Under the pieces are notes generated by a model. It was not told the origin of the DNA and made no database searches. It saw only the letters and a program-made list of their open reading frames with translations. From Anatilimnocola aggregata (GTDB taxonomy: Bacteria; Planctomycetota; Planctomycetia; Pirellulales; Pirellulaceae): a stretch of 64,000 bases of DNA. Positions 55,039 through 63,560 of the stretch are shown here, in pieces. The position numbers and the translations under genes are program-made. The stretch lies in the NCBI RefSeq assembly GCF_007747655.1, contig NZ_CP036274.1:4154001-4218000 (forward strand). The letters are read 5' to 3'. Every line of letters begins with the position of its first letter. Positions within the stretch are counted from its first letter, which is position 1.

Positions 55039-55568
55039 TGCGAACCAATCTCTCGCTGCTGATCGTTACCTCCCTCACTATGCTGTGTCCGCACATGGCC
55101 AGTGCAGATGGCGGGACCGTGCGATTACTGGAGCGCCGTGGCAGTCAAACGATTACCGTTTTCACCTCACCCGCGCCGCTTCGCGCCGGCATTATCGACG
55201 TCAGCGTACTGGTGCAGGACCAAACCGGCACGGTTGCCATGCGCGAGGTCGCCATCGAAGTCGTGGCTCAGCCCCGCGACCACTCGGGACCGATCATTCG
55301 CCTCCCGGCCACAACTGACGCCGCGACGAACAAGTTGCTGCGGGCAGCCAAGTTCAACCTTCCGCATTCAGGCTGGTGGCAGGTCGAAGTCGTCATGCAT
55401 TCCCCCAATCAGCCCACGGAGCGTTTTCACTTCGATGTGGAAGTTGCCCCGGCCCAACCGCGCTGGGTGACGTTCTGGCCCTGGTTCACCTGGCCCATAC
55501 TAGCCATCGTCCTGTTCGCCTGGCACCAATGGCGGGCGCCATCCAGGGATTGCACTAAGGTGAACTAA
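55038..55568 (+). CDS. Exported membrane-anchored beta-sandwich protein (FixH/YtkA-like)
   Basis: A 176-residue protein with a signal peptide (MRTNLSLLIVTSLTMLCPHMASA). Residues of about 25-140 are beta-rich, resembling FixH or YtkA-type domains (RAGIIDVSVLVQDQTGTVAMREVAIEVV, HSGWWQVEVVMHSP). A C-terminal membrane helix follows (WVTFWPWFTWPILAIVLFAWHQW). In related operons such proteins assist copper handling or oxidase maturation. Family assignment is weak. It is the last gene of the respiratory operon and its start overlaps the CtaG-fusion stop by 1 base. Confidence 0.65.
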   Translation: MRTNLSLLIVTSLTMLCPHMASADGGTVRLLERRGSQTITVFTSPAPLRAGIIDVSVLVQDQTGTVAMREVAIEVVAQPRDHSGPIIRLPATTDAATNKLLRAAKFNLPHSGWWQVEVVMHSPNQPTERFHFDVEVAPAQPRWVTFWPWFTWPILAIVLFAWHQWRAPSRDCTKVN

Positions 55569-56391
55569 CGGCCCATTGGTTCGAGTCCGTCACCTTGGCA
55601 ATTTACTGCTTGCTCAAGTCCACCGCCCGTTTGGCCAAGTGGAAAAATTTCCGGAATTCTCAATTTTCATCAACTGAGAGTGTTATACAGAGAAACAACT
55701 TACGTCAAAAACTCTAGGAAACTTTCCATAATCGATTTCCGGAAATTTACCGCTTTTGGAACTGGAAAAATCCGTCGCGACCTCCCCAAACTTCGCATCC
55801 TAATCACTTGTCGACCCGGGCAGTTCAAATGAGTAATGGTGAATCCGTTTCCCTTGTCCGGGCGAGCAGGCAGGCGTTCTGCGACTCGAATTTCCCCTTC
55901 GCAAGTGACCACAACTTCGCCGGCCAACCGCGGTACGACGCTGCGCAGTAAATTGCCAGTAAAATACTACCGTATTGTCAAAGAACTTCTCCCAACTCAT
56001 TAGACGCAAGGGGCGTGACACGTCAGGTCATACGGCAGCAAGAAATTTCGAGGCCGCTACCCATGCTCGTGCGCCGCACCCGGCTCGATCTCCAATCGTT
56101 CCTTGCGATTCCCTTATGGCAGCACTTTCAGGGCTAACGCCAGCTTCACCAGATATTCAAAATGGCCGCCCAAAACCCGCTCCCAGCCCGTTTCCCCTTC
56201 ATTGACGATCAAAGCCTGCGTTGGTAAATTTTTCGCTTCATTTCTAGGGAGTTTCGGCCGATTTTGTAGGCTTCGACTCCCCTCCTGCTGGAAACTAGGC
56301 CAGCGGGCCGCCGGAGAGCCCCTGGATCAGCCAGGAACGAGCCTCGCGGTGGTCGGTTTTGTGGTTTTTTCAATTTTGTGAGAAGAATTTC
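55569..56391. other. 823-base intergenic region with AT-rich palindromes
   Basis: This is the longest gap in the window, and it is clearly AT-richer than its surroundings around 55640-55780. It contains three palindromes of GGAAA/TTTCC half sites: 55641-55652, 55717-55727 and 55736-55745. A small minus-strand frame at 55700-55927 (75 residues) shows no clear coding character or family. The stretch 56200-56391 leads into ppdK with an AGAAG ribosome site. A TTGACA on the minus strand near 55978-55983 is the best -35-like hexamer, but I see no clear -10. Confidence 0.5.
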
Positions 56392-59076
56392 ATGGCCAAG
56401 ACTCGCCCCGCCGCCAAAGCATCCAACGGCAAGATGACGTATTACTTCAGCAAGACCAAAACCGAAGGCAAAGGCCTGAGCAAGGAACTGCTGGGTGGCA
56501 AGGGACTCAATCTGGCTGAAATGACCAGCATCGGCCTCCCGGTCCCTCCCGGCTTCACCATCACCACCGAAGTTTGCGATGGCTACTACAAGTCGGGCAA
56601 GAAGCTGCCTGCCGGCCTGATGGACGAAGTTCGCAAGAACGTCGGCATGCTCGAAAAGGAACTGGGCAAGAAGTTCGGCGACGACAAGAGCCCGCTCCTC
56701 GTCTCGGTTCGCTCGGGCGCTGCGATGTCGATGCCGGGCATGATGAACACCATTCTCAACCTCGGTCTGAACGACGTTTCGACCGCCGGCCTGGCGAATG
56801 CCACCCAAAACGAACGCTTTGCCTACGATGCCTACCGCCGCTTGATCGACATGTTCGGCGATGTGGTGATGGGTGTCGATCACGAGCACTTCGATCACGC
56901 CTTCGGCAAGATCAAGGCCAAATACAAGGTCAAGGCCGATACCGATGTGCCTGCTGAAGGCCTGATCGAACTCTGCGCGGCCTACAAAGAAATCTTCCGT
57001 AAGTACACCGGCAAGGACTTCCCTCAAGATCCTTACACCCAGTTGGAAGCGGCCGTCGAAGCGGTGTTCAAGAGCTGGATGGGCGCCAAAGCTGTTACCT
57101 ATCGCGAAGTCGAAAACATTCGTGGCTTGCTCGGCACGGCGGTCAACGTGCAATCGATGGTGTACGGCAACATGGGCGACGACAGCGGCACGGGTGTCGC
57201 TTTCACCCGCGACCCCAACACCGGCAAGAACGAATTCTTCGGCGAATTCCTCGTCAACGCCCAGGGCGAAGACGTGGTCGCCGGTATTCGCACGCCGCAG
57301 CCTGTGGCCGAAATGCCCAAGTGGAACAAGGCCATCCACAAGCAACTCCTCGAGATCAAGGACATTCTCGAACAGCACTACACCGACATGCAAGACATTG
57401 AGTTCACCATTGAAAAGGGAACTCTGTTCATGCTGCAAACTCGCAACGGCAAGCGCACCGGCACCGCTGCCGTGAAGATGGCCGTCGACATGGTCAAGGA
57501 AAAACTGATCGACGAGAAGAAGGCCATCCGCCGCATTCCCGCCGGTGACCTTTCGCAACTGTTGCTCCCCAGCCTCGATACCAAGGCTTTGGAAGACGCT
57601 CGCGAAAAGAAGCTGGTCCTCACCATCGGTTTGCCGGCTTCACCAGGCGCTGCCGTGGGCAAGCTGACCTTCACGGCCGAAGAAGCCGTGGAACGTGCCG
57701 CCAGTGGCGAACGCGTGATTCTGTGCCGCAAAGAAACCAGCCCCGAAGACGTCGCTGGTATGCACTCGGCCGCTGGTATTTTGACCAGCACCGGTGGTAT
57801 GACTAGCCACGCAGCCGTCGTGGCTCGTGGTTGGGGACGCTGCTGCGTCGTGGGTGCAGGCGAAATGACCATCGACGAAAAAGCCAAGAAGATGACCATT
57901 AAGGGTAAGACCTATAGTGGCAACGACATCATTACCATCAACGGTACCACCGGCGAAGTTTTCGCCGGGGCCATGCCCACGATGGAACCGAAGCTGGGTG
58001 GCGACTTTGCCACGGTGATGAAATGGTCCGACAAGTACCGCACGCTCGGTATTCGCACCAATGCCGACTCGCCCACCGATGCTCAGCGGGCTCGCGAGTT
58101 CGGTGCCGAAGGGATTGGCCTGTGCCGCACCGAGCACATGTTCTTTGGCGAAGACCGGATCGCAGCGATGCGTGAAATGATCCTGGCGACCGAAGTGGAC
58201 GCTCGCAAGACAGCCCTCGCCAAGTTGCTGCCGTTCCAACGCGAAGATTTCGTCGGCATCTTCACTGCCATGAAGGGCTTGCCCGTTACGGTTCGTCTGC
58301 TCGATCCGCCGTTGCACGAATTCCTGCCGCACGATGCCAAAACGCAGGAAGAACTTGGCAAGCAAATGGGTCTGAAGCCGGCCGTGATCAAGGCTCGCGT
58401 GGCTCAATTGCACGAATCGAACCCGATGCTCGGTCACCGTGGTTGCCGCCTCAGCGTGACGTATCCCGAAATCCTCGAGATGCAGGTTCGCGCGATCATC
58501 GAAGCGGCCATCATCTGCAAGGGAAAGAAGATCGACGCCAAGCCCGAGATCATGATTCCGCTCGTCGGCACCGCCGTCGAACTGAAGTACTTGAAGGAAC
58601 TGACCCAGAAGACGATCGACGAAGTCATCGCCGAGAAGAAGTTCAAGGGTTCGCTCGACGTGCTGATCGGCACGATGATCGAAATTCCTCGCGCGGCTCT
58701 CACGGCCGACGAGATCGCCGAGCATGCTCAGTTCTTCAGCTTCGGCACGAACGACCTGACGCAAATGACGTTCGGCTTCAGCCGCGACGACATCAATAGC
58801 TTCTTGCCCGACTACCTGCGGAAGGATCTGCTCACCGCCGATCCGTTCCAAACGCTCGATCAATCGGGCGTCGGCCAACTGGTCGAAATGGGCGTCCAGA
58901 AGGGTCGCAAGACCAACAAGGACCTGAAGGTCGGCATCTGCGGCGAACACGGTGGCGACCCGGCTTCGGTCGACTTCTGCCATCGCGCCGGACTCAACTA
59001 CGTCAGCTGCTCGCCGTTCCGCGTGCCCATCGCTCGCCTGGCTGCTGCCCAAGCAGCGATCAAGCACGCGAAGTAA
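56392..59076 (+). CDS. ppdK: Pyruvate, phosphate dikinase
   Basis: An 894-residue PPDK that interconverts pyruvate + ATP + phosphate and phosphoenolpyruvate + AMP + pyrophosphate. The ATG at 56392 (MAKTRPAAKASNGK) has AGAAG upstream. Order of domains: ATP-grasp nucleotide-binding part (GGKGLNLAEMTSIGLPVPPGFTITTEVC; RSGAAMSMPGMMNTILNLG), phosphohistidine domain with GGMTSHAAVVARG, His473 catalytic, and the TIM-barrel PEP/pyruvate domain with GICGEHGGDP, Cys850. Codon use is very biased (AAG, CTG, GGC, GAA), suggesting high expression. A strong terminator follows 42 bases after the stop. It is a single gene. Confidence 0.97.
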   Translation: MAKTRPAAKASNGKMTYYFSKTKTEGKGLSKELLGGKGLNLAEMTSIGLPVPPGFTITTEVCDGYYKSGKKLPAGLMDEVRKNVGMLEKELGKKFGDDKSPLLVSVRSGAAMSMPGMMNTILNLGLNDVSTAGLANATQNERFAYDAYRRLIDMFGDVVMGVDHEHFDHAFGKIKAKYKVKADTDVPAEGLIELCAAYKEIFRKYTGKDFPQDPYTQLEAAVEAVFKSWMGAKAVTYREVENIRGLLGTAVNVQSMVYGNMGDDSGTGVAFTRDPNTGKNEFFGEFLVNAQGEDVVAGIRTPQPVAEMPKWNKAIHKQLLEIKDILEQHYTDMQDIEFTIEKGTLFMLQTRNGKRTGTAAVKMAVDMVKEKLIDEKKAIRRIPAGDLSQLLLPSLDTKALEDAREKKLVLTIGLPASPGAAVGKLTFTAEEAVERAASGERVILCRKETSPEDVAGMHSAAGILTSTGGMTSHAAVVARGWGRCCVVGAGEMTIDEKAKKMTIKGKTYSGNDIITINGTTGEVFAGAMPTMEPKLGGDFATVMKWSDKYRTLGIRTNADSPTDAQRAREFGAEGIGLCRTEHMFFGEDRIAAMREMILATEVDARKTALAKLLPFQREDFVGIFTAMKGLPVTVRLLDPPLHEFLPHDAKTQEELGKQMGLKPAVIKARVAQLHESNPMLGHRGCRLSVTYPEILEMQVRAIIEAAIICKGKKIDAKPEIMIPLVGTAVELKYLKELTQKTIDEVIAEKKFKGSLDVLIGTMIEIPRAALTADEIAEHAQFFSFGTNDLTQMTFGFSRDDINSFLPDYLRKDLLTADPFQTLDQSGVGQLVEMGVQKGRKTNKDLKVGICGEHGGDPASVDFCHRAGLNYVSCSPFRVPIARLAAAQAAIKHAK

Positions 59077-59118
59077 AAGCAGAAGTTAGAAGTCAGAATG
59101 CAGAAGTAAAAACAAAAG

Positions 59119-59154
59119 AGGCTCATTGCGATCAACTCGCAGTGAGCCTTTTTT
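59119..59154 (+). terminator. Rho-independent terminator after ppdK
   Basis: Arms of 13 bases (AGGCTCATTGCGA and TCGCAGTGAGCCT) with a 5-base loop and one G-U pair, then TTTTTT. It sits 43 bases after the ppdK stop and is the strongest terminator in the window. Confidence 0.93.
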
Positions 59155-59155
59155 C

Positions 59156-59180
59156 GTAGCTCAGTCACTCCGTGACTGAG
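59156..59180. repeat. Short palindromic intergenic repeat, copy 2
   Basis: GTAG followed by a perfect hairpin with 9-base arms CTCAGTCAC (59160-59168) and GTGACTGAG (59172-59180) and loop TCC. It lies directly after the ppdK terminator. The same core is found at 62287-62311. Confidence 0.7.
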
Positions 59181-59269
59181 AACCAACTCACTGATTTGTG
59201 CGCGCGAATGTAGTGATTCCCTAACTCGGGTAGTGGGCTAATTTGAGGAACTAGTCTGGTCACCGCTGG

Positions 59270-59542
59270 CTAGTAATAGCCCTCAGGAATTTCCACGCCC
59301 CCGCCCATTGGTTGCTCCTTGACGTGTTTGAGGATTAAATCGCGGATAGCGGGATCGCTTATTGCTTCTGCCTTGCTGTTCCACCACATTCGACTTTCCT
59401 TTTGGCCCTGCATATGTCCAGCCACAAAGACAAAGTCGCGATCTAACTTGATTCTTCGGATTGTTATTGCCGTGAGTGACCAACCCAGGCCCATGGCAAC
59501 AATTAAAATCAACCAGAACAAGTCGCGGGTGGTGAATTTCAT
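59270..59542 (-). CDS. Small membrane protein of planctomycete type
   Basis: A 90-residue protein (MKFTTRDLFWLILIVAMGLG) with one N-terminal membrane helix followed by a short hydrophilic part. The start MKFTTRDLFWL is a pattern often seen in small Planctomycetes proteins of unknown function. A basic segment RRIKLDRD is followed by AGHMQGQKESRMWW. No known domain. It faces its neighbours alone; a minus-strand terminator-like hairpin lies just upstream at 59566. Confidence 0.6.
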   Translation of the reverse strand: MKFTTRDLFWLILIVAMGLGWSLTAITIRRIKLDRDFVFVAGHMQGQKESRMWWNSKAEAISDPAIRDLILKHVKEQPMGGGVEIPEGYY

Positions 59543-59565
59543 TCCCCAATTCTACCCGCGCACGA

Positions 59566-59592
59566 AAAAGCCCCGCTAGGTTTCGCGGGGCC
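59566..59592 (-). terminator. Rho-independent terminator-like hairpin on the minus strand
   Basis: On the minus strand GCCCCGC and GCGGGGC arms with an 8-base loop are followed by five T (59570 down to 59566). No minus-strand gene ends nearby to use it; the 90-residue gene begins downstream. On the plus strand it lacks a T run. Confidence 0.55.
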
Positions 59593-59619
59593 AATTCGGC
59601 TCACGTACAATTCATCCCC

Positions 59620-59913
59620 ATGCCCACCACCCGCACAGCTGCGCCGATCTTTGCAGCCCTCTTGCTGCTGCTGGCGATCTACGTGGGAAGCTACTACGTG
59701 ATGGTCTTGCCAGTGGGGTTTGTGCAAGTCAGCGGCGTCTACGGCTACATTCGCTGGGCATTTTGGCCGGTGGAACAAGTTGACCGCCGGTTGCGACCCG
59801 AATGCTGGTATCTGATCGAGGAAGAACCCCGTGACCAGAATAGCCATTCAAAACCGGAGACTCCCGAAACCGATTGGTTTGATTTTGAGCCGATAAACAA
59901 TGTCAAACCGTGA
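59620..59913 (+). CDS. Small single-pass membrane protein
   Basis: A 97-residue protein with one N-terminal membrane helix (AAPIFAALLLLLAIYVGSYYVMV) and an acidic C-terminus (PETPETDWFDFEPI). The middle has VYGYIRWAFWPVEQVDRRLRPECW. I do not recognise a family, but the composition looks coding and such small proteins are common in this phylum. No RBS of note. Role unknown. Confidence 0.55.
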   Translation: MPTTRTAAPIFAALLLLLAIYVGSYYVMVLPVGFVQVSGVYGYIRWAFWPVEQVDRRLRPECWYLIEEEPRDQNSHSKPETPETDWFDFEPINNVKP

Positions 59914-59964
59914 CCTAACTGGTCCCCCAAATTAGCCCACTACCTCAAAATGGATCCGTTGGCG

Positions 59965-60246
59965 ATGAACAAAAACCCATACGAATCGCCGGAGCAGCCA
60001 TCAAAGGGCGATCTGGGTGGGCCTACTTCGCAATCGGTCTGGCGAATGGCATTCTTGGGCGCATTGTGCTTGTTCGGGGTATCGCTGATGCTTCGAAACT
60101 GGTTGCCATTCGAAAAGGCATTTGGTTTCTCGTCGCTCGAATGGGATAACGTGGTGATCGCGTCCATGTTGTTAGTTCTCGTCAGTTTTGCCGCCACGCT
60201 GGTAACTGGTGCCGCCTGGTTCGTCGCTTGGGTGCGAAATGCCTAA
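59965..60246 (+). CDS. Small membrane protein with NPYESP N-terminus
   Basis: A 93-residue protein (MNKNPYESPEQPSKGD) with two membrane helices (MAFLGALCLFGVSLMLRNWL and VVIASMLLVLVSFAATLVTG). The N-terminal NPYESP motif is widespread in small planctomycete membrane proteins of unknown function. The ATG at 59965 gives the motif at the very start; an ATG at 59950 is also possible. It lies 52 bases after the previous small protein, on the same strand, and may share its transcript. Confidence 0.65.
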   Translation: MNKNPYESPEQPSKGDLGGPTSQSVWRMAFLGALCLFGVSLMLRNWLPFEKAFGFSSLEWDNVVIASMLLVLVSFAATLVTGAAWFVAWVRNA

Positions 60247-60336
60247 ATACCAGCGGCTTTCAAGTGCGAACTTTGACTACGGAAACTGCCTCCTGGCACA
60301 GTAGTAGCGGTAATTTGGCGCGGAGTAGACGCCCCC

Positions 60337-60759
60337 ATGTACGAAGTCTTCGAGCACACTGCCGACCTGGGCATTCGCGTGCGGGCAAGTTCGCTGAATG
60401 AACTGTTTGCCGATGCGGGGCGGGGATTAATTGCCCAACTCGCGAACCTCGCGCGCGTGCAGCCTGTCTCGAAGAGAACGATCACGCTGCAGAACGAGTC
60501 GCTCGAATATCTGTTTTTCGATTGGCTCACCGAGTTGCTGTACGCGTTTGAAGAGTCTCGGCTGCTGCTATGTGAGTTCGACGTGCAGGTCGAACAGAGT
60601 GGCGAGACGTTCACGCTTAGCGCAATTTGCCGCGGCGAGGCGGCCGATGAAACCAGGCACGAATTGGATCACGAAGTGAAGGCAATCACGTATCACGATT
60701 TGCTCATCGAGCAGGCGGACGACGGCAGTTGGCTGGCCGAAGTGATTGTCGATATCTAA
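60337..60759 (+). CDS. Archease
   Basis: A 140-residue archease, the helper that speeds guanylylation and turnover of the RNA ligase RtcB. The N-terminal motif FEHTADLGIRV and the C-terminal acidic DI (EVIVDI) supply the Asp and carboxylate metal ligands. The middle (SLEYLFFDWLTELLYAFEES) and KAITYHDLLIE match the family. It lies 23 bases upstream of the rtcB gene, the typical partnership, so co-expression is likely. Confidence 0.93.
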   Translation: MYEVFEHTADLGIRVRASSLNELFADAGRGLIAQLANLARVQPVSKRTITLQNESLEYLFFDWLTELLYAFEESRLLLCEFDVQVEQSGETFTLSAICRGEAADETRHELDHEVKAITYHDLLIEQADDGSWLAEVIVDI

Positions 60760-60782
60760 GGCGGAAAGTAAGGAAACGGGGC

Positions 60783-62246
60783 ATGGCAAAGAGTGGATTC
60801 TATGGGCCGCTGGAGCAGGTCAACGAGTGCCTTTGGCGAATTCCTAAGTCGTACAAGGAAGGCATGCGCGTCGACGGGTTGATCTTCGCCGACGAGAAGC
60901 TAATGGAACTGATCCGTAAAGATCAGGCTGCGGAGCAGGTGGCCAATGTCGCGTTCTTGCCCGGCATTCAGCGGGCCAGCCTGGCCATGCCCGATATTCA
61001 CTGGGGTTATGGGTTTTGCATCGGTGGCGTATGCGCTACCGACCCGAACGAGGGCGGTGTCATCTCGCCCGGCGGTGTTGGCTACGACATCAACTGCGGC
61101 GTGCGACTGGTGCGGTCGAGCCTTTTCTACCAGGACGTGAAGCCGCATCTCAAGCGACTGATGGACACGCTCTATACGCACGTGCCGGCCGGTCTGGGCC
61201 AGGATGGCAAGTACCACTTTAGCCACAAGGAGCTGCGCCAACTGATGGGGCAAGGGGCTTCGTACCTGAAGAAGCGGGGCCTCGTCACCGCCAATGACCT
61301 GGAGCACACCGAAGCGGGCGGCTATTTGAATACCGCGGAGCCAGACTCCGTCAGCGAGCGCGCACTCACCCGCGGCAGTCAGCAGTGCGGAACCCTGGGC
61401 TCGGGAAATCACTTTCTGGAAGTGCAGGTAGTCGATGCGATCTTCGATGCCGAAGCTGCCGAGACCATGGGCCTGGAGAAGGATATGGTCTGCGTAATGA
61501 TTCACTCCGGCAGTCGCGGACTTGGCTACCAGGTTTGCGACGACGCCTTGCGCGAACTGCGACAAGCGCCAGCCAAGTACGGTATTCATCTGCCCGATAA
61601 GCAACTCGTTTGCGCGCCGGTGAATAGCGATGAAGGTCGCCAATATCTGGGCGCGATGTCGGCTGCGGCCAACTATGCGTGGTGCAATCGCCAGCTACTA
61701 ATGTGGCAGGCCCGCGAATCGTTCGAGCTTGTCTTTGCGAAAGGCTGGGAAGCGCTGCAGATGAGCCTCGTCTATGACGTGGCCCACAACATCGCCAAGC
61801 TGGAAGAGCACGACGTGAATGGCACCCAGAAGAAAGTCTGGGTTCATCGCAAGGGTGCGACCCGCGCGTTCCCCAAGGGACACCCGGAGATTCCATCGCA
61901 GTATGCAGCCATCGGTCAGCCCGTAATCATTCCCGGCGATATGGGGCGGGCCAGCTGGGTGCTCGTTGGTGCGCAGGGGAGCATGGAGCAGTCGTTCGGC
62001 ACTGCTTGCCACGGCGCTGGCCGCGTGATGAGTCGCACGGCTGCCGTTGCCCATGCCGCGGGCCGACGCATCGATCAGGAATTGCTTGCCAAGGGAATCG
62101 AAGCCCGGGCCCGCAGTTGGCGCGGCCTGGCCGAAGAGCAGCCCGATGCTTATAAGGACGTCGATCTCGTCGTCGATGTCGTGCATCGCGCCAACCTGGC
62201 GCGCAAGGTCGCGCGCATGCGCCCCATCGGCGTGGTGAAGGGATAG
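60783..62246 (+). CDS. rtcB: RNA-splicing ligase RtcB
   Basis: A 487-residue RtcB that joins RNA 2',3'-cyclic phosphate or 3'-phosphate ends to 5'-OH ends using GTP and Mn2+. The ATG at 60783 has AAGGAAACGGGGC upstream. Key features: MPDIHWGYGFCIGGV, GVGYDINCGVRL (Asp and Cys metal ligands), GSGNHFLE, MIHSGSRGLG, HRKGATRAFP and the nucleotidyl His in ACHGAGRVMSR. Length and motifs are standard. Role: tRNA or stress-RNA repair. No tRNA operon or rtcA is nearby. Confidence 0.96.
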   Translation: MAKSGFYGPLEQVNECLWRIPKSYKEGMRVDGLIFADEKLMELIRKDQAAEQVANVAFLPGIQRASLAMPDIHWGYGFCIGGVCATDPNEGGVISPGGVGYDINCGVRLVRSSLFYQDVKPHLKRLMDTLYTHVPAGLGQDGKYHFSHKELRQLMGQGASYLKKRGLVTANDLEHTEAGGYLNTAEPDSVSERALTRGSQQCGTLGSGNHFLEVQVVDAIFDAEAAETMGLEKDMVCVMIHSGSRGLGYQVCDDALRELRQAPAKYGIHLPDKQLVCAPVNSDEGRQYLGAMSAAANYAWCNRQLLMWQARESFELVFAKGWEALQMSLVYDVAHNIAKLEEHDVNGTQKKVWVHRKGATRAFPKGHPEIPSQYAAIGQPVIIPGDMGRASWVLVGAQGSMEQSFGTACHGAGRVMSRTAAVAHAAGRRIDQELLAKGIEARARSWRGLAEEQPDAYKDVDLVVDVVHRANLARKVARMRPIGVVKG

Positions 62247-62580
62247 TGACTGTTAGAGAATGCGAGTCACGGAGTGACTCGCCAACGTAGCTCAGTCACT
62301 ACGTGACTGAGAAACAAGCGCTAGCGGCCTACGAAATCAAACTGCTGACTTTCGCTGACGGCGGCCGAAGTTACGCTAACAGCGACATTATGCCGCACCA
62401 ACCGTGCAGTAAGACTGCGAAACAAGCTCAAAACGCAGCGCAAGACTGCGAACTTGTTCGCGTGAGCGGGCTTTGCGGACCTCCGCAGCGTTCGAAAGGT
62501 CGACCAAAAGGGCGAGTGTTTCTACAATCGAAGGAACACAGTCAGAGTTGGCTCACCTCTCCCACCAGCCTGGATCGATC
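62247..62580. other. 334-base intergenic region with repeats and hairpins
   Basis: Besides the palindromes at 62262-62311 this gap has an 11-base direct repeat AAGACTGCGAA (62411-62421 and 62442-62452) and a palindrome GCGAAC-TT-GTTCGC (62448-62461). No gene is seen. It holds the promoter of the DUF1559 gene, for which I see no clear hexamers. Confidence 0.5.
62262..62311. repeat. Short palindromic intergenic repeat, copy 3 (double hairpin)
   Basis: Two hairpins side by side: GCGAGTCAC/GTGACTCGC with loop GGA (62262-62282), and GTAG plus CTCAGTCAC/GTGACTGAG with loop TAC (62287-62311). The second differs from copy 2 only in the loop. Together with 6276-6330 the arrangement suggests paired units with GTAG/CTAC borders, as in REP/BIME elements. 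Confidence 0.7.
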
Positions 62581-63495
62581 ATGCGTCTCTCTCCGCGACG
62601 CTCGGCATTTACCCTTGTCGAGTTATTGGTTGTCATTGCCATCATTGGTGTTTTGGTTGCGCTGTTGTTGCCTGCTGTCCAAGCAGCTCGCGAAGCCTCG
62701 CGCCGCGCCAAGTGCCAGAATCACCTCCGCCAGTTGGGGTTGGGCGTTCACAATTTTTCGGATACCAACGGCTTCCTGATTCCCGCCCGAATCGATTTTG
62801 AGTATCTCGGTTGGACGACGATGATTCTGCCATACATCGAGCAGCCGGCCTTGCATGCGAAGTTCGACATGAAGAAAAAAGTGTCGGCGCAGCCTGCGGA
62901 CGCGATGAAGACAACTGTGGCCATTTATCAATGCCCTTCGCGGCATCAACCGGGCCAGCTGACGAAGCAGTTCGACAGTGGAGGCTCTGGCCAGCACGGC
63001 TCACTCGGCGACTACGCGACCGTCGATGGTACCGACTCTGCTGATCCACCTTATCGTCGCGATGTTGCCCGCGGCATGCTCGTCAATGCAACTGGCAGCA
63101 TTACCAAATGGGAAAGCACGACGCGGTTTGCCACCATTACCGATGGCCTGAGCAATACGATCATGATCGGCGAGAAGCACGTGCTGCACTCTGCGTTCGC
63201 CACGGAAGAACCTGGTGGCGATGGCCCAACCTTGGGCAGCTATGCCTATTCGACGATGCGCGTTGCTGGTGGTCCCAGCTTTGGCGCAACCCCGACCTTG
63301 CCGATCGCCAAGAGCCCCTACGATAAGGTCGGCGGGCAGGCGAAAGTAGTTTTCGGCAGCTGGCACGCTGGCGGATCGTGCAATTTTGTCTGGGGCGACG
63401 GTAGTACCCGCCCGCTAGCGCCGAACGTCGATTGTGTCACCTTGGCTCACCTTGCCACGCGCGACGACGGCGGCGTTCCTCCCGGGCAGTACTAA
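62581..63495 (+). CDS. DUF1559 protein with prepilin-type N-terminus
   Basis: A 304-residue member of the largest planctomycete-specific paralog family. The ATG at 62581 gives the type IV prepilin-like leader [20 protein letters not shown], with cleavage before Phe and a hydrophobic helix; a [25 protein letters not shown] segment follows, then the DUF1559 body ([19 protein letters not shown], ending in a [12 protein letters not shown] motif). Such proteins form pseudopilin-like or exported assemblies; function unknown. The neighbouring lipoprotein may be its partner. Confidence 0.93.
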   Translation: MRLSPRRSAFTLVELLVVIAIIGVLVALLLPAVQAAREASRRAKCQNHLRQLGLGVHNFSDTNGFLIPARIDFEYLGWTTMILPYIEQPALHAKFDMKKKVSAQPADAMKTTVAIYQCPSRHQPGQLTKQFDSGGSGQHGSLGDYATVDGTDSADPPYRRDVARGMLVNATGSITKWESTTRFATITDGLSNTIMIGEKHVLHSAFATEEPGGDGPTLGSYAYSTMRVAGGPSFGATPTLPIAKSPYDKVGGQAKVVFGSWHAGGSCNFVWGDGSTRPLAPNVDCVTLAHLATRDDGGVPPGQY

Positions 63496-63560
63496 GCGCT
63501 TTGCACTCAACTGCCTCCTTGTTCGGTTCTGCTTCCTCGTTCGACCATCGAAAGCATCGC

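Noticed and set aside
55579-55600. A sequence like a tRNA T-arm (GGTTCGAGTCC) after the respiratory operon
   Set aside because: The stem would have only about three pairs and no acceptor, D or anticodon arm can be found upstream, where the coding sequence ends.
55700-55927. A 75-residue minus-strand frame in the 823-base gap
   Set aside because: No family, no convincing ribosome site; the gap's composition differs from neighbouring genes. Left as part of the gap description.
57640-59067. A 475-residue open frame antisense to ppdK
   Set aside because: Mirror of a highly biased coding sequence, His/Asp/Leu-rich; no known domain.
62411-62452. Two copies of an 11-base direct repeat, considered as a CRISPR or attachment site
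   Set aside because: Only two short copies with a 20-base gap; no array, no cas genes, no integrase.
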